In this document: in pieces, positions 46,178-55,080 of the stretch
Layout: each line of letters begins with the position of its first letter
Position numbering within the stretch: position 1 is the first letter of the stretch
Assembly (NCBI GenBank): GCA_009731425.1
Contig: AP018794.1
Span: 3,510,001-3,574,000 of the forward strand
DNA length: 64,000 bases
Direction: 5' to 3'
Source: Lachnospiraceae bacterium KM106-2
GTDB lineage: Bacteria; Bacillota; Clostridia; Lachnospirales; Lachnospiraceae
Program-made: the position numbers and the translations under genes
The notes under the pieces: generated by a model
Databases searched by the model: none
Told to the model about the DNA's origin: nothing
The model's input: the letters and a program-made list of their open reading frames with translations, nothing else

Positions 46178-47836
46178 TTGGAGACTAAGTCAAACAAGTC
46201 AGTATATGTCATTGGTCATAAAAATCCTGATACAGATTCTATCTGTTCTGCAATTGCATATGCTGAATTAAAAAAACAGATTACGAATGAGATGTACAAA
46301 GCAAAACGTTGTGGTCAAGTTAGCCCAGAAACTAGATTTGTATTAGATCGTTTCAAGGTTGCGCCACCAGAATTCGTATCTGATGTAAAACCAAAAGTAA
46401 AAGATATCGATTTTAGAAAAGTTGATGGAGTATCCAGTAACTTATCACTTAAAAAAGCTTGGGAGCTTATGCGTTCCAACAAGATCGTAACATTACCAGT
46501 TGTTGAAAATAACACTCTTGAAGGCGTTATTACGGTTGGTGATATTACAAAAGCATATATGGATGTTCATGATAGCAGTGTTATTGCCAGTGCAAGCACA
46601 CCATATCGCAATATCGTTGAAACATTAGATGCTGAATTGATCGTTGGTAACATTGATGATAAGGTTACAACAGGTAAAGTGCTTATCGCAGCAGCAAATC
46701 CTGACTTAATGGAGACATATATCAAGAAAAATGATATCGTTATTCTTGGTAATCGTTATGAGTCTCAATTATGTGCGATCGAGATGAATGCACAATGTAT
46801 CATTGTTTGTGAAGGTGCGGAAGTTACTAAGACGATCACAAAATTAGCAAGCAACAGCCATTGTACTGTAATCCAGACACCATATGATACGTACACAGTT
46901 GCTAGATTAATTAATCAAAGTATGCCAGTTGGATACTTTATGTGCACAAAGGATTTAGTAACATTCTCAAGAGAAGATTATGTAGAAGCAATTAGTCAAA
47001 TCATGGCGAAAAAACGTTTTAGAGATTTCCCTGTTCTTGATAAACACGGTAACTTCTGTGGAATGATCTCTCGTCGTAATTTATTAGATGCAAAACATAA
47101 GAAATTAATCTTAGTTGATCATAATGAAAAAGCACAAGCAGTTGATGGTTTTGAAGATGCAGAAGTATTAGAAATCATCGATCACCATAAGATTGGTAAT
47201 ATGGAAACAATTAATCCAATCTACTTTAGAAATCAGCCAGTTGGTTGTACTGCAACTATTGTTACTCAACTTTATAAAGAGAACAATGTTGAAATTCAAC
47301 CTCATATTGCAGGTTTATTGTGTTCCGCAATTCTTTCTGATACTTTAGTATTCCGTTCACCAACTTGTACTCCAGTTGATAAGGAAATTGCATTAGAACT
47401 TGGTAAGATCGCAGGAATCGAAGTAGAAAGCTATGCACTTGATATGTTTAAAGCAGGTAGTGATCTTTTAGATAAGACTCCAGAAGAAATCTTCTATCAA
47501 GATTTTAAACAGTTCTCAGCAGGAGAAGTGATCTTCGGTGTTGGTCAGATCAGTGCTATGACTTCAGACGAATTAGCAAGCATTAAAGAGAAATTAGTTC
47601 CTTACATGGACAAAGTTTATTCTGAGCATAAGATGCAGATGTTATTCATCATGTTAACAAATATCTTAGATGAATCTACAGAGTTACTTGTTCAAGGTGA
47701 AGGCGCAATGGAAGCTGTTGAGAATGCTTTCAATGAAAAAGGAAAAGATGGTTCTATCTATCTTCCAGGCGTTGTATCACGTAAGAAACAGTTAATTCCA
47801 GCATTAATGTCTTCTTTACAACAAGAAAATAACTAA
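46178..47836 (+). CDS. ppaC: Mn-dependent inorganic pyrophosphatase with CBS-DRTGG-CBS insert (family II)
   Basis: 552 aa. DHH domain start GHKNPDTDSICSAIAYA (13-29). A regulatory insert follows, with a first CBS motif (SLKKAWELMRSNKIVTLPVV... near 85-125), a DRTGG part (around 145-250) and a second CBS domain (about 255-305). The DHH motif continues with DHHKIGN near 335, and DHHA2 lies in the C-terminal 200 residues. It hydrolyses pyrophosphate to phosphate; the CBS-DRTGG insert lets adenine nucleotides regulate it. The start codon is TTG at 46178, supported by GGAGG upstream. A strong terminator follows. Confidence 0.95.
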   Translation: METKSNKSVYVIGHKNPDTDSICSAIAYAELKKQITNEMYKAKRCGQVSPETRFVLDRFKVAPPEFVSDVKPKVKDIDFRKVDGVSSNLSLKKAWELMRSNKIVTLPVVENNTLEGVITVGDITKAYMDVHDSSVIASASTPYRNIVETLDAELIVGNIDDKVTTGKVLIAAANPDLMETYIKKNDIVILGNRYESQLCAIEMNAQCIIVCEGAEVTKTITKLASNSHCTVIQTPYDTYTVARLINQSMPVGYFMCTKDLVTFSREDYVEAISQIMAKKRFRDFPVLDKHGNFCGMISRRNLLDAKHKKLILVDHNEKAQAVDGFEDAEVLEIIDHHKIGNMETINPIYFRNQPVGCTATIVTQLYKENNVEIQPHIAGLLCSAILSDTLVFRSPTCTPVDKEIALELGKIAGIEVESYALDMFKAGSDLLDKTPEEIFYQDFKQFSAGEVIFGVGQISAMTSDELASIKEKLVPYMDKVYSEHKMQMLFIMLTNILDESTELLVQGEGAMEAVENAFNEKGKDGSIYLPGVVSRKKQLIPALMSSLQQENN

Positions 47837-47841
47837 AGTTC

Positions 47842-47880
47842 AAAGAACAGAGTATAAATTTATACTCTGTTCTTTTTTTT
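47842..47880 (+). terminator. terminator after ppaC
   Basis: A perfect 17-bp palindrome (47842-47858 with 47859-47875) whose centre opens as a loop, followed by a T-run to 47880. Confidence 0.9.
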
Positions 47881-47893
47881 ATCCTAGTCTCTG

Positions 47894-47902
47894 TGTTATA
47901 AT
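47894..47902 (+). promoter_or_regulatory. extended -10 promoter of the beta-helix gene
   Basis: TGTTATAAT, an extended -10 element, lies 48 bases before the start codon of the secreted beta-helix protein. Confidence 0.6.
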
Positions 47903-47949
47903 TACTTTGGGATAATACTTAAGAAAAAATTACAAAGGAGAGGGAGTTT

Positions 47950-50034
47950 ATGACAATCAAAAATCATAAATGGACAAAATTTTTAACTTTAGCGGCGTTA
48001 TTATTTATTTTAGTGATTGGATCAAGAGCCACTACAGTATCTGCAAACGATCGAGTTTGTCATGTTGTAATCTCGAAAGAGAATTTAGGGGAGACAAGTA
48101 CATTCCTTGTAGAAGGAAAACAAGTTTCAATTAAAGCACAGAGTCACAAGAATGCAATTCAGAAAATATTTGAATATGCGAAGAATTTAAATAATATTGA
48201 AGGTTCTTCTTATGATTCTCTAGAAATTACATTTAAATCAGGTCAATATGATCTGGACGGAACATTATTTATCTATTCAAATACAAAAGTAGTATGTGAA
48301 GAGGGTACGGTAATCCGTTCTAGTTGGGAATATGGAACTTTATTAAGAACAGCAACTTTACGTCATTTAGATAATGGCAAGGTTAGCGATGAGATGATCA
48401 AGAACATTACAGTTGTAGGTGGAAAATGGGATGGTATGAATAAACCAGGTACGATTTTCCGTTTTACTCATACATCAAATATATTAATTGATGGTGTAGA
48501 AATCTGTAATCTAAAGGATACAGGACATTTAGTTGCATTAGAGGCGACAAAAAATGTAACGATCCAAAATAGTAAATTTTATAATCATCAGATTTCTTCA
48601 GGCGCAAAGGAAACAGAATCTAGCGAAGCAATTCATATGGATTTTACAAGAGGCGGAACTGATCTATCTGAAAAGGAATATACAGATTATCCATGTATGG
48701 ACATTGTGATCCAGAATAATGAAATTCATGATGTTCCAACAGGAGTTGGCTCTCATACAGCAATGAATGGAGTGACTCATAAAAATATTACAATTAAAAA
48801 CAATCATATTTATAATACGACAGGAAATGCAGTTCGTATCTATCGTTACCGTAATGTTGTTGTTGAAGGAAACAATATTCATAATGCAGTAGGGGCGATC
48901 TCTGTAAATACGAAGGGATCTAATGTATATAATCCAAAGGCAAGCACTGTAAAGGAATCAGAAAAAGATATTAAAGGCGTAAGCATTAATGGTAATAAGA
49001 TTGAAAATATAAGTGGAAATGCAATTTGGTTAACTGGTAATAGTGAATATCCTTTCAACGGTGTTAAGATTACAAATAATTATCTCAACAATTCAGGAAA
49101 CACTGCAATAACAGTTCGTGACTATTGTCATAATACTAGGATTGAAAATAATACATTATTAAATTCTGGCGAATATGCAATTCAGGCTAATAATCATTGT
49201 AATAGATTAGTTATTTACAATAATGCCATCACAACAACGAAGAAGCATGGAATTGCGGTTAGATTATCAAGTAATAATAGTAATATATCGAATAACACAT
49301 TAAATGGAGTAAAAGAATCAGGAATTGTAGTTTATACGAAATCAAACAATGCAACGATTTCAAATAATATTATTAATAATCCTGGTGGTGATGGAGTCCT
49401 TTTAAAAGACAGTTGTGTAACGGCTAAGATTTCTGGAAATAAAATAACAGGTGCTAAGAATTGTGGTATTAATATCAAAAACAAGACTTCAAAAGTTAAT
49501 GTTTCAAAAAATCAAATCGTAAATGCTAAGAGTACAGGAATTTTTGTGAATGGTTCTGTTACGAATACTTCTGTTAATTGGAATAAGGTAACGAATTCAG
49601 GCAGTATGGGAATCTCATTTATTGATAAATGTAATAATGCAAAGGTTCAGAATAATACAGTATCCGGTGGTACCTATGGTATTTCAATTAAGAATAATTG
49701 CAATAAGCCAACTGTTAAGTTAAATACGATTGCAAATACAAAGAAAAATGCGATTCAGTTATTAAGCAAATGTAGTAACGGAACGATTTCGCAGAATAAG
49801 ATTTCAAAATCAAAGGCAAGCGGTATCTATCTTAAAACAAATTGTATTAAGAATAAGATCGAGAAAAACAATTTAAATACGACGGCTAGTCATGGTATTG
49901 CTCTTGTTTCTGGATGTAATGAAACAAAATTATTAAGTAATACAGTTAGAAATGCAAAAGGTAAAGGAATCTTTACGAAGGCAGCTAAAAAGACAGTTTC
50001 TAAGAAGAATCGCTTGATCAAGTGTAAAAAATAA
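47950..50034 (+). CDS. secreted right-handed beta-helix repeat protein
   Basis: 694 aa. Signal peptide of about 32 residues (FLTLAALLFILVIGSRATTVSA). An N-terminal region contains DSLEITFKSGQYDLDGTLFIYSN, as in pectate-lyase-like folds. A long right-handed parallel beta-helix built of about 20 Asn-rich rungs (for example NNATISNNIINNPGGDGVLLKD) spans about 165-690. The Asn ladder and the lack of catalytic Asp/Arg/His sets argue for a structural or adhesin role, although polysaccharide lyases share the fold. The Lys-rich C-terminus lacks a sorting signal. Confidence 0.87.
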   Translation: MTIKNHKWTKFLTLAALLFILVIGSRATTVSANDRVCHVVISKENLGETSTFLVEGKQVSIKAQSHKNAIQKIFEYAKNLNNIEGSSYDSLEITFKSGQYDLDGTLFIYSNTKVVCEEGTVIRSSWEYGTLLRTATLRHLDNGKVSDEMIKNITVVGGKWDGMNKPGTIFRFTHTSNILIDGVEICNLKDTGHLVALEATKNVTIQNSKFYNHQISSGAKETESSEAIHMDFTRGGTDLSEKEYTDYPCMDIVIQNNEIHDVPTGVGSHTAMNGVTHKNITIKNNHIYNTTGNAVRIYRYRNVVVEGNNIHNAVGAISVNTKGSNVYNPKASTVKESEKDIKGVSINGNKIENISGNAIWLTGNSEYPFNGVKITNNYLNNSGNTAITVRDYCHNTRIENNTLLNSGEYAIQANNHCNRLVIYNNAITTTKKHGIAVRLSSNNSNISNNTLNGVKESGIVVYTKSNNATISNNIINNPGGDGVLLKDSCVTAKISGNKITGAKNCGINIKNKTSKVNVSKNQIVNAKSTGIFVNGSVTNTSVNWNKVTNSGSMGISFIDKCNNAKVQNNTVSGGTYGISIKNNCNKPTVKLNTIANTKKNAIQLLSKCSNGTISQNKISKSKASGIYLKTNCIKNKIEKNNLNTTASHGIALVSGCNETKLLSNTVRNAKGKGIFTKAAKKTVSKKNRLIKCKK

Positions 50035-50099
50035 AAAGTTCTGATTGAAGTATGGCGTGAGTGTTATAAACTCACGCCATATTTGCTATCAGAACTTTT
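50034..50099. terminator. two-tier bidirectional terminator
   Basis: Outer stem 50034-50045 with 50088-50099 (12 bp, A-rich then T-rich). Inner GC-rich stem 50051-50062 with 50070-50081. It closes both the beta-helix gene and the convergent Ig-like gene, in the same layout as the hairpin at 19697-19784. Confidence 0.85.
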
Positions 50100-50114
50100 A
50101 TCATTTGTTGATAA

Positions 50115-50456
50115 TTATAGATGGAATTGAAGGGAAACTTCTTTCTTTAAGTATTTTCCACCTTTAGACTGGACTCTAGTTGTAACATGTAAGATATAAG
50201 ATTCGTTTTCAGAATATGGTTCTAAAGGTTCAATTTCAATAAGTTGTCTTTGGCTATTATAAGACACGTTGGTATTTAACGGCGCCTGATTAGCGGTCGT
50301 AACATACACATTATTATTATTAACACTCTTTGGATTTAAAGCTGTGTTGAATTTAACACGCCATACGAATTTACCAGTTCGAAATTTAAGGTCTTCGTTT
50401 ACTAGTTTTTCAAATCCTTCCGTAGTATTTTCGATATTAAGATATTTCGTAATCAT
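50115..50456 (-). CDS. SbsA-like Ig-domain protein
   Basis: 113 aa. Residues about 25-113 resemble the SbsA/Big_5 immunoglobulin-like domain: FVWRVKFNTALNPKSVNNNNVYVTT... YSENESYILHVTTRVQSKGGKYL. Such domains mediate surface contacts in longer proteins, but here there is no signal peptide, anchor or enzyme part, so the location is unclear. Weak GGGGTG before the start. It converges on the beta-helix gene. Confidence that it is expressed is moderate. Confidence 0.65.
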   Translation of the reverse strand: MITKYLNIENTTEGFEKLVNEDLKFRTGKFVWRVKFNTALNPKSVNNNNVYVTTANQAPLNTNVSYNSQRQLIEIEPLEPYSENESYILHVTTRVQSKGGKYLKKEVSLQFHL

Positions 50457-50570
50457 TCGTATTGCACCCCGATATATGCAGATTTAATAAAATTTATAAG
50501 TTCGCTTATATTATATTTCGGACGAATATGTTAAAATGTTTAGAGCATTATCACTTAGGAGGTTCATTAT

Positions 50571-51149
50571 ATGGCAAAACAAACGTGGAAAGCGGGCAAT
50601 ATGATTTATCCATTACCAGCAGTCATGGTAAGTTGTCAGCGTGAAGACGAAAAACCAAATATCGTAACAGTTGCATGGACAGGAACGATTTGTACGAATC
50701 CGCCGATGGCTTATATTTCAGTAAGACCACAGCGCCATTCTTATGATATTATCAAAGAATCAGGAGAATTTGTTATCAATCTGACAACAGAGGATTTAGT
50801 AAGAGCAACTGATTTCTGTGGAGTTAGATCAGGAAGAGACGTTGATAAGTATCAGACAATGAAGTTAACACCAGAAAAAGCAAGTATTGTGAATGCACCA
50901 CTCATTAAAGAAAGTCCTGTTAACATAGAATGTAAGGTGAAGGAAATTGTAAAATTAGGTTCCCATGATATGTTTATTGCAGATGTGGTTGCTGTTAATG
51001 TAGATGATAAATATATGGACAGTAAAGGAAAGTTCCATTTGGCTAAGGCTAAGCTTATGGCCTATTCTCATGGAGAATATTATAGTTTAGGAAAACTATT
51101 AGGAACGTTCGGCTATTCTGTAAAGAAGAAGGGAACTAAGAAAAAGTAA
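50571..51149 (+). CDS. flavin reductase family protein (FMN-binding split barrel)
   Basis: 192 aa. Split beta-barrel FMN binder: PAVMVSCQREDEKPNIVTVAWTGTICTNPPMAYISVRPQRHSY is the FMN-contact region, followed by FVINL and DFCGVRSGRDVDKY. The family includes flavin reductases and flavoredoxins, which carry electrons in anaerobes. AGGAGG is at the proper distance. It may be co-transcribed with the OLD-type gene 16 bases later. The polybasic C-terminus (KKKGTKKK) is unusual. Confidence 0.9.
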   Translation: MAKQTWKAGNMIYPLPAVMVSCQREDEKPNIVTVAWTGTICTNPPMAYISVRPQRHSYDIIKESGEFVINLTTEDLVRATDFCGVRSGRDVDKYQTMKLTPEKASIVNAPLIKESPVNIECKVKEIVKLGSHDMFIADVVAVNVDDKYMDSKGKFHLAKAKLMAYSHGEYYSLGKLLGTFGYSVKKKGTKKK

Positions 51150-51165
51150 AAAATGGGGCGATGCT

Positions 51166-53025
51166 GTGAAGATTGAGTATCTGAAGATTGAGAATTTTAA
51201 GTCAGTAAAGGAATGTGTTATTGAAGACGTTGATAATGCAATGATCTTGGTTGGCAAAAATAATACCGGCAAAACGGTTGTAATTGATGCAATTCGTGTT
51301 TGTGCAGGAGAATATGAGATCAGAAGAAACGATTATCTACAAGTTGGAAAGCCCATTAGGATCAGTGTTCATGTCGCTTTTGATGAGCAGGATCTAGATC
51401 TGTTTCATCAAAAGGGACTTGTTAGTAAATATAAAAAAAGAGAGCTTTGGGAGCAAGACTTTAAAACAAAGCTGCCTTCTTATCAAGATGGAGTATTAAC
51501 TTTTCAATGTATTGTAAACTTGAATGGTAATATCAAGTATGATGATGGATTTAAACGGAATAATAGTTATATCAAGAGTATATTTCCAAAGACATTTTAT
51601 ATCGATCATACGAGAAATTTAGAGGCTCTACAGGCAGAAATTCTCCGTTTTTATGATAAAGAATCCCTATATACCATAAAAGAGAATTATTGTATGTTTG
51701 ATAAGAGTAAATGTTGTAATAATTGTTTTCAATGTATCGGCGTGATCAATAAGAAGACTCCAGATAAGCTAAGTGTGTATGAACTTACTAAATTAATGGA
51801 ATATAAAATATATAATATGAATCTAAGTGATTTTTCTGAAAAATTAAATAAGTACTTTCATAACAATGGAAGTCCCTCGCAGGATATTAAACTTAGCGTT
51901 GATTGTAATGTGGAGCATCTTTTTCATATTGAAACGCAGATATATAATAAAGACCGAGATGTATTAGGAAATATTAATTATCTAAGTGAAGGAATTAAAA
52001 GTATTTATGCTTTATCTCTGCTTGAAACTTATATCGACGAGGAGAATACAATTCCTTGCATTATATTGATCGAGGATCCAGAAATATATCTTCATCCCCA
52101 GTTGCAAAAAGTAGCCAGTGAGATCCTTTTTCGGTTATCGAAAAAGAATCAGGTTATATTCTCAACTCATGCGCCCAGTATGATCTTTAATTTTAGTTCA
52201 AAACAGATAAAGCAGGTTGTTTTGGATGAACATTATGATACGGTCATCAATGAAGGTGCAACAGTCGATCAGATCTTAGATGATCTAGGCTATACGGCCA
52301 ATGATCTTATGAATGTCAGCTTCGTTTTTATCGTGGAAGGGAAACAAGATAAAAATAGACTGCCATTATTACTTGAAAAATATTATTCAGAAATATATGA
52401 TAGAGAAGGTAATCTACAAAGGATTGCCATTATTCCCACAAATAGCTGTACAAACATAAAAACATATGCAAATTTAAAATACATAAATAAATTATATTTA
52501 AAGGATCAATTCTTAATGATACGTGATAGTGATGGTAAGAATCCAAAGCATCTTGTAAAGCAGCTTTGTAATTACTATAGCAATCGTGCATTAGAAGACT
52601 CCGAAAATATACCAAGAGTAACACCACGAAATGTTCTTGTTTTAAAATATTATTCCTTTGAAAATTATTTCCTTGATCCCGAAGTAATGACCAAAATTGG
52701 AGTGGTTAAAAGTACCGAGGAATTTTATAATATTCTATTCAAGAAATACAAAGACTATTTATATAAACTTGGCAGTGTAAAACGGCTGATCAAGAATACA
52801 GGAATTCGGATCCATACAAAGGAAGATTTGAAGAAAAATATGGAGCTCATCCGTATTTACGTAAGAGGACATAATTTATATGATATTTTCTATAGTAAAT
52901 ACCGGAACGATGCGGAAACTGAAATACTTAAGAAATACATTGATGTAGCACCTAGAGATAACTTTAAAGATATATTTGATGCAATAGACTCTTTCGTCTA
53001 TTTTGAGAACAGAAGAAAAAAGTAA
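51166..53025 (+). CDS. OLD-family ATP-dependent endonuclease (ABC ATPase + TOPRIM)
   Basis: 619 aa. ATPase domain: Walker A VGKNNTGKT (29-37), signature YLSEG near 272, Walker B IILIEDPEIYLHP near 298 and H-loop STHAPSM near 333. A TOPRIM domain follows with IVEGKQDKNRLP near 389-400 and DSD near 454-456. This is the overcoming-lysogenisation-defect (OLD) architecture, which occurs alone (class 1) or with a GajB helicase (class 2); no helicase is next to it. Five cysteines (176, 183, 184, 187, 190) in the ATPase domain form an unusual cluster. Start GTG at 51166. Antiphage or DNA-repair role plausible. Confidence 0.87.
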   Translation: MKIEYLKIENFKSVKECVIEDVDNAMILVGKNNTGKTVVIDAIRVCAGEYEIRRNDYLQVGKPIRISVHVAFDEQDLDLFHQKGLVSKYKKRELWEQDFKTKLPSYQDGVLTFQCIVNLNGNIKYDDGFKRNNSYIKSIFPKTFYIDHTRNLEALQAEILRFYDKESLYTIKENYCMFDKSKCCNNCFQCIGVINKKTPDKLSVYELTKLMEYKIYNMNLSDFSEKLNKYFHNNGSPSQDIKLSVDCNVEHLFHIETQIYNKDRDVLGNINYLSEGIKSIYALSLLETYIDEENTIPCIILIEDPEIYLHPQLQKVASEILFRLSKKNQVIFSTHAPSMIFNFSSKQIKQVVLDEHYDTVINEGATVDQILDDLGYTANDLMNVSFVFIVEGKQDKNRLPLLLEKYYSEIYDREGNLQRIAIIPTNSCTNIKTYANLKYINKLYLKDQFLMIRDSDGKNPKHLVKQLCNYYSNRALEDSENIPRVTPRNVLVLKYYSFENYFLDPEVMTKIGVVKSTEEFYNILFKKYKDYLYKLGSVKRLIKNTGIRIHTKEDLKKNMELIRIYVRGHNLYDIFYSKYRNDAETEILKKYIDVAPRDNFKDIFDAIDSFVYFENRRKK

Positions 53026-53042
53026 TCTGAAAGGAGATACAA

Positions 53043-53540
53043 ATGAAAAGAGGTAATGTAGTTTTAATTGGTATGCCAGGGGCTGGAAAGAGCACGGTTG
53101 GCGTAGTCTTGTCAAAAGTAATAGGTCTTGGATTTGTTGACGCAGATATTGTAATACAGGAGAGAGAAAAAAGATTATTAAATGAAATTATTGAACAAGA
53201 TGGATTAGAACGGTTCTTGGATATCGAAGGAGAGGTTAATAGCTCGTTCCATCTAAAAGACACTGTAATTGCCACAGGAGGAAGCGTTATTTATCGTGAG
53301 GAAGCGATGAAGCACTTAAGAGAAATAGGAACTGTTGTGTACATAAAGTTAAGCCTAGAAACTCTAAAACAAAGGCTTGGCAATATTAAGCAAAGGGGCG
53401 TGGTGTTAAAAGATGGACAAGATCTAGATTCATTATATTATGAACGATGTCCTTTGTATGAGAAATATGCACATGTTACGATTGATTCTGAAGGATGTAA
53501 TGTCGAGGAGTTACTAGAGAAAATTAGAGTTAGTTTGTAA
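53043..53540 (+). CDS. aroK: shikimate kinase
   Basis: 165 aa. Walker A GMPGAGKST (10-18), the shikimate-binding DADIVIQ near 34 and ATGGSVIYREEAM near 76-88. It phosphorylates shikimate at position 3 in aromatic amino acid synthesis. The adenine/lid Arg near 119 (KQRG) is present. Slightly shorter than usual (170-175). AAAGGAG precedes the start. It follows the OLD gene by 17 bases and stands alone from other aro genes. Confidence 0.93.
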   Translation: MKRGNVVLIGMPGAGKSTVGVVLSKVIGLGFVDADIVIQEREKRLLNEIIEQDGLERFLDIEGEVNSSFHLKDTVIATGGSVIYREEAMKHLREIGTVVYIKLSLETLKQRLGNIKQRGVVLKDGQDLDSLYYERCPLYEKYAHVTIDSEGCNVEELLEKIRVSL

Positions 53541-53587
53541 AAAAGTAGTTGGATGGGCATAAAAACACAATAATTTTTAAATTTTAT

Positions 53588-53615
53588 TTTACAAATTATA
53601 AGATTATGTTATAAT
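53588..53615 (+). promoter_or_regulatory. sigma-A promoter of murA
   Basis: TTTACA (53588-53593) and the extended TGTTATAAT whose TATAAT is at 53610-53615, with a 16-base spacer. The leader to the murA start is about 100 bases and holds no obvious regulatory RNA. Confidence 0.7.
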
Positions 53616-53723
53616 CATTAGGTGCATGATTATGCTAAATGAATAAAAATGGAAAAAAGTGTAATTTAACGAATTATAATATACTAAAAAACAACCTGAT
53701 TGGAATAAATATAGAGGTGTGCA

Positions 53724-55022
53724 ATGGAGCAATTTATTATTAAAGGTGGAAAGCCATTAGTTGGTGAAGTAGTTATCGGTGGTGCAAAAAATGCAGCTCT
53801 TGGTATTTTAGCAGCAGCTATTATGTGTGATGAGACTGTTACAATAGATAATCTCCCTAACGTTAGGGATATTAACGTACTTTTGAAAGCAATTGAAGGA
53901 ATTGGTGGTAAGGTTGAGCGTGTCGCGCCACATGCCGTAAAAATTACTGCTTCTGGAATTTCTTCTGTAAATTTAGATGATGATTTTATTCGTAAAATCA
54001 GAGCTTCTTACTATTTATTAGGAGCATTATTAGGAAAATATAAGGCAGCCCAAGTAGCGTTACCTGGTGGATGTAATATTGGTAGCAGACCAATTGATCA
54101 ACATATTAAGGGATTTGAAGCGCTAGGTGCTGAAGTTAAAATCGATCATGGCATGGTGGATGCTAGAGCTGATCGTTTAATTGGTAGCCATATTTATCTT
54201 GATGTAGTTAGTGTTGGTGCTACCATTAATATTATGTTAGCGGCTTGTCTTGCAGAAGGTAAGACAATTATTGAGAATGCAGCAAAAGAACCTCACATCG
54301 TTGATGTTGCTAACTTCCTTAACAGTATGGGAGCAAATATCAAAGGTGCTGGTACTGATGTAATCCGCATTAAAGGTGTTCCAAGATTAAAGGGATGTGA
54401 ATATTCAATTATTCCAGATCAAATCGAAGCTGGTACTTTTATGTGTGCTGCAGCAGCAACAAGAGGTAATGTATTAATTAAGAATGTTATTCCAAAACAT
54501 TTAGAAGCTATTACAGCAAAGTTAGTTGAAATTGGTGCAACAGTAGAAGAGTTTGATGATTCTGTTCGTGTTATTGCGGATGAAAGACTTGGTCATACTC
54601 ATGTTAAGACATTACCATATCCAGGTTTCCCAACTGATATGCAGCCACAAATCTCAACATTATTAGCGCTTTCTAATGGTACAAGTATCGTAACAGAAAG
54701 TATCTTTGAAAATCGTTTTAAATATGTTGATGAGCTAGCTCGCATGGGTACAACGATTAAAGTTGAAGGAAATACTGCAATTATTGAAGGTGTTGATAAG
54801 TTAACAGGTGCAGTTGTTAGTGCTCCAGATTTAAGAGCCGGTGCAGCACTTGTGATTGCTGGATTAGTAGCAGATGGATATACTATGGTAGATCACATTC
54901 AATTCATTGAACGTGGATATGAAGATTTTGAATTAAAGATGCAAGGTCTTGGTGCTAAAATGGAAAAAATCTATGAAGCAGACGAGAAAGCAATTCAAAA
55001 ATTCAAATTAAAAGTTGGTTGA
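53724..55022 (+). CDS. murA: UDP-N-acetylglucosamine 1-carboxyvinyltransferase
   Basis: 432 aa. [19 protein letters not shown] near 19-37. The fosfomycin-target Cys117 is present in [11 protein letters not shown], so the enzyme should be fosfomycin-sensitive by this criterion. [10 protein letters not shown] near 299 and the end [17 protein letters not shown] are typical. It catalyses the first step of peptidoglycan precursor synthesis: enolpyruvyl transfer from PEP to UDP-GlcNAc. The sequence is complete and followed by a terminator. Confidence 0.97.
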   Translation: MEQFIIKGGKPLVGEVVIGGAKNAALGILAAAIMCDETVTIDNLPNVRDINVLLKAIEGIGGKVERVAPHAVKITASGISSVNLDDDFIRKIRASYYLLGALLGKYKAAQVALPGGCNIGSRPIDQHIKGFEALGAEVKIDHGMVDARADRLIGSHIYLDVVSVGATINIMLAACLAEGKTIIENAAKEPHIVDVANFLNSMGANIKGAGTDVIRIKGVPRLKGCEYSIIPDQIEAGTFMCAAAATRGNVLIKNVIPKHLEAITAKLVEIGATVEEFDDSVRVIADERLGHTHVKTLPYPGFPTDMQPQISTLLALSNGTSIVTESIFENRFKYVDELARMGTTIKVEGNTAIIEGVDKLTGAVVSAPDLRAGAALVIAGLVADGYTMVDHIQFIERGYEDFELKMQGLGAKMEKIYEADEKAIQKFKLKVG

Positions 55023-55035
55023 TTATAAAATAAAA

Positions 55036-55066
55036 AAAGGTCGTTATGAAAATCATAACGACCTTT
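55036..55066. terminator. bidirectional terminator after murA
   Basis: A 14-bp stem (55036-55049 with 55053-55066) with a three-base loop, A-rich before and T-rich after. It separates murA from the convergent HD-GYP gene. Confidence 0.85.
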
Positions 55067-55080
55067 CTTAAGGATATCAT

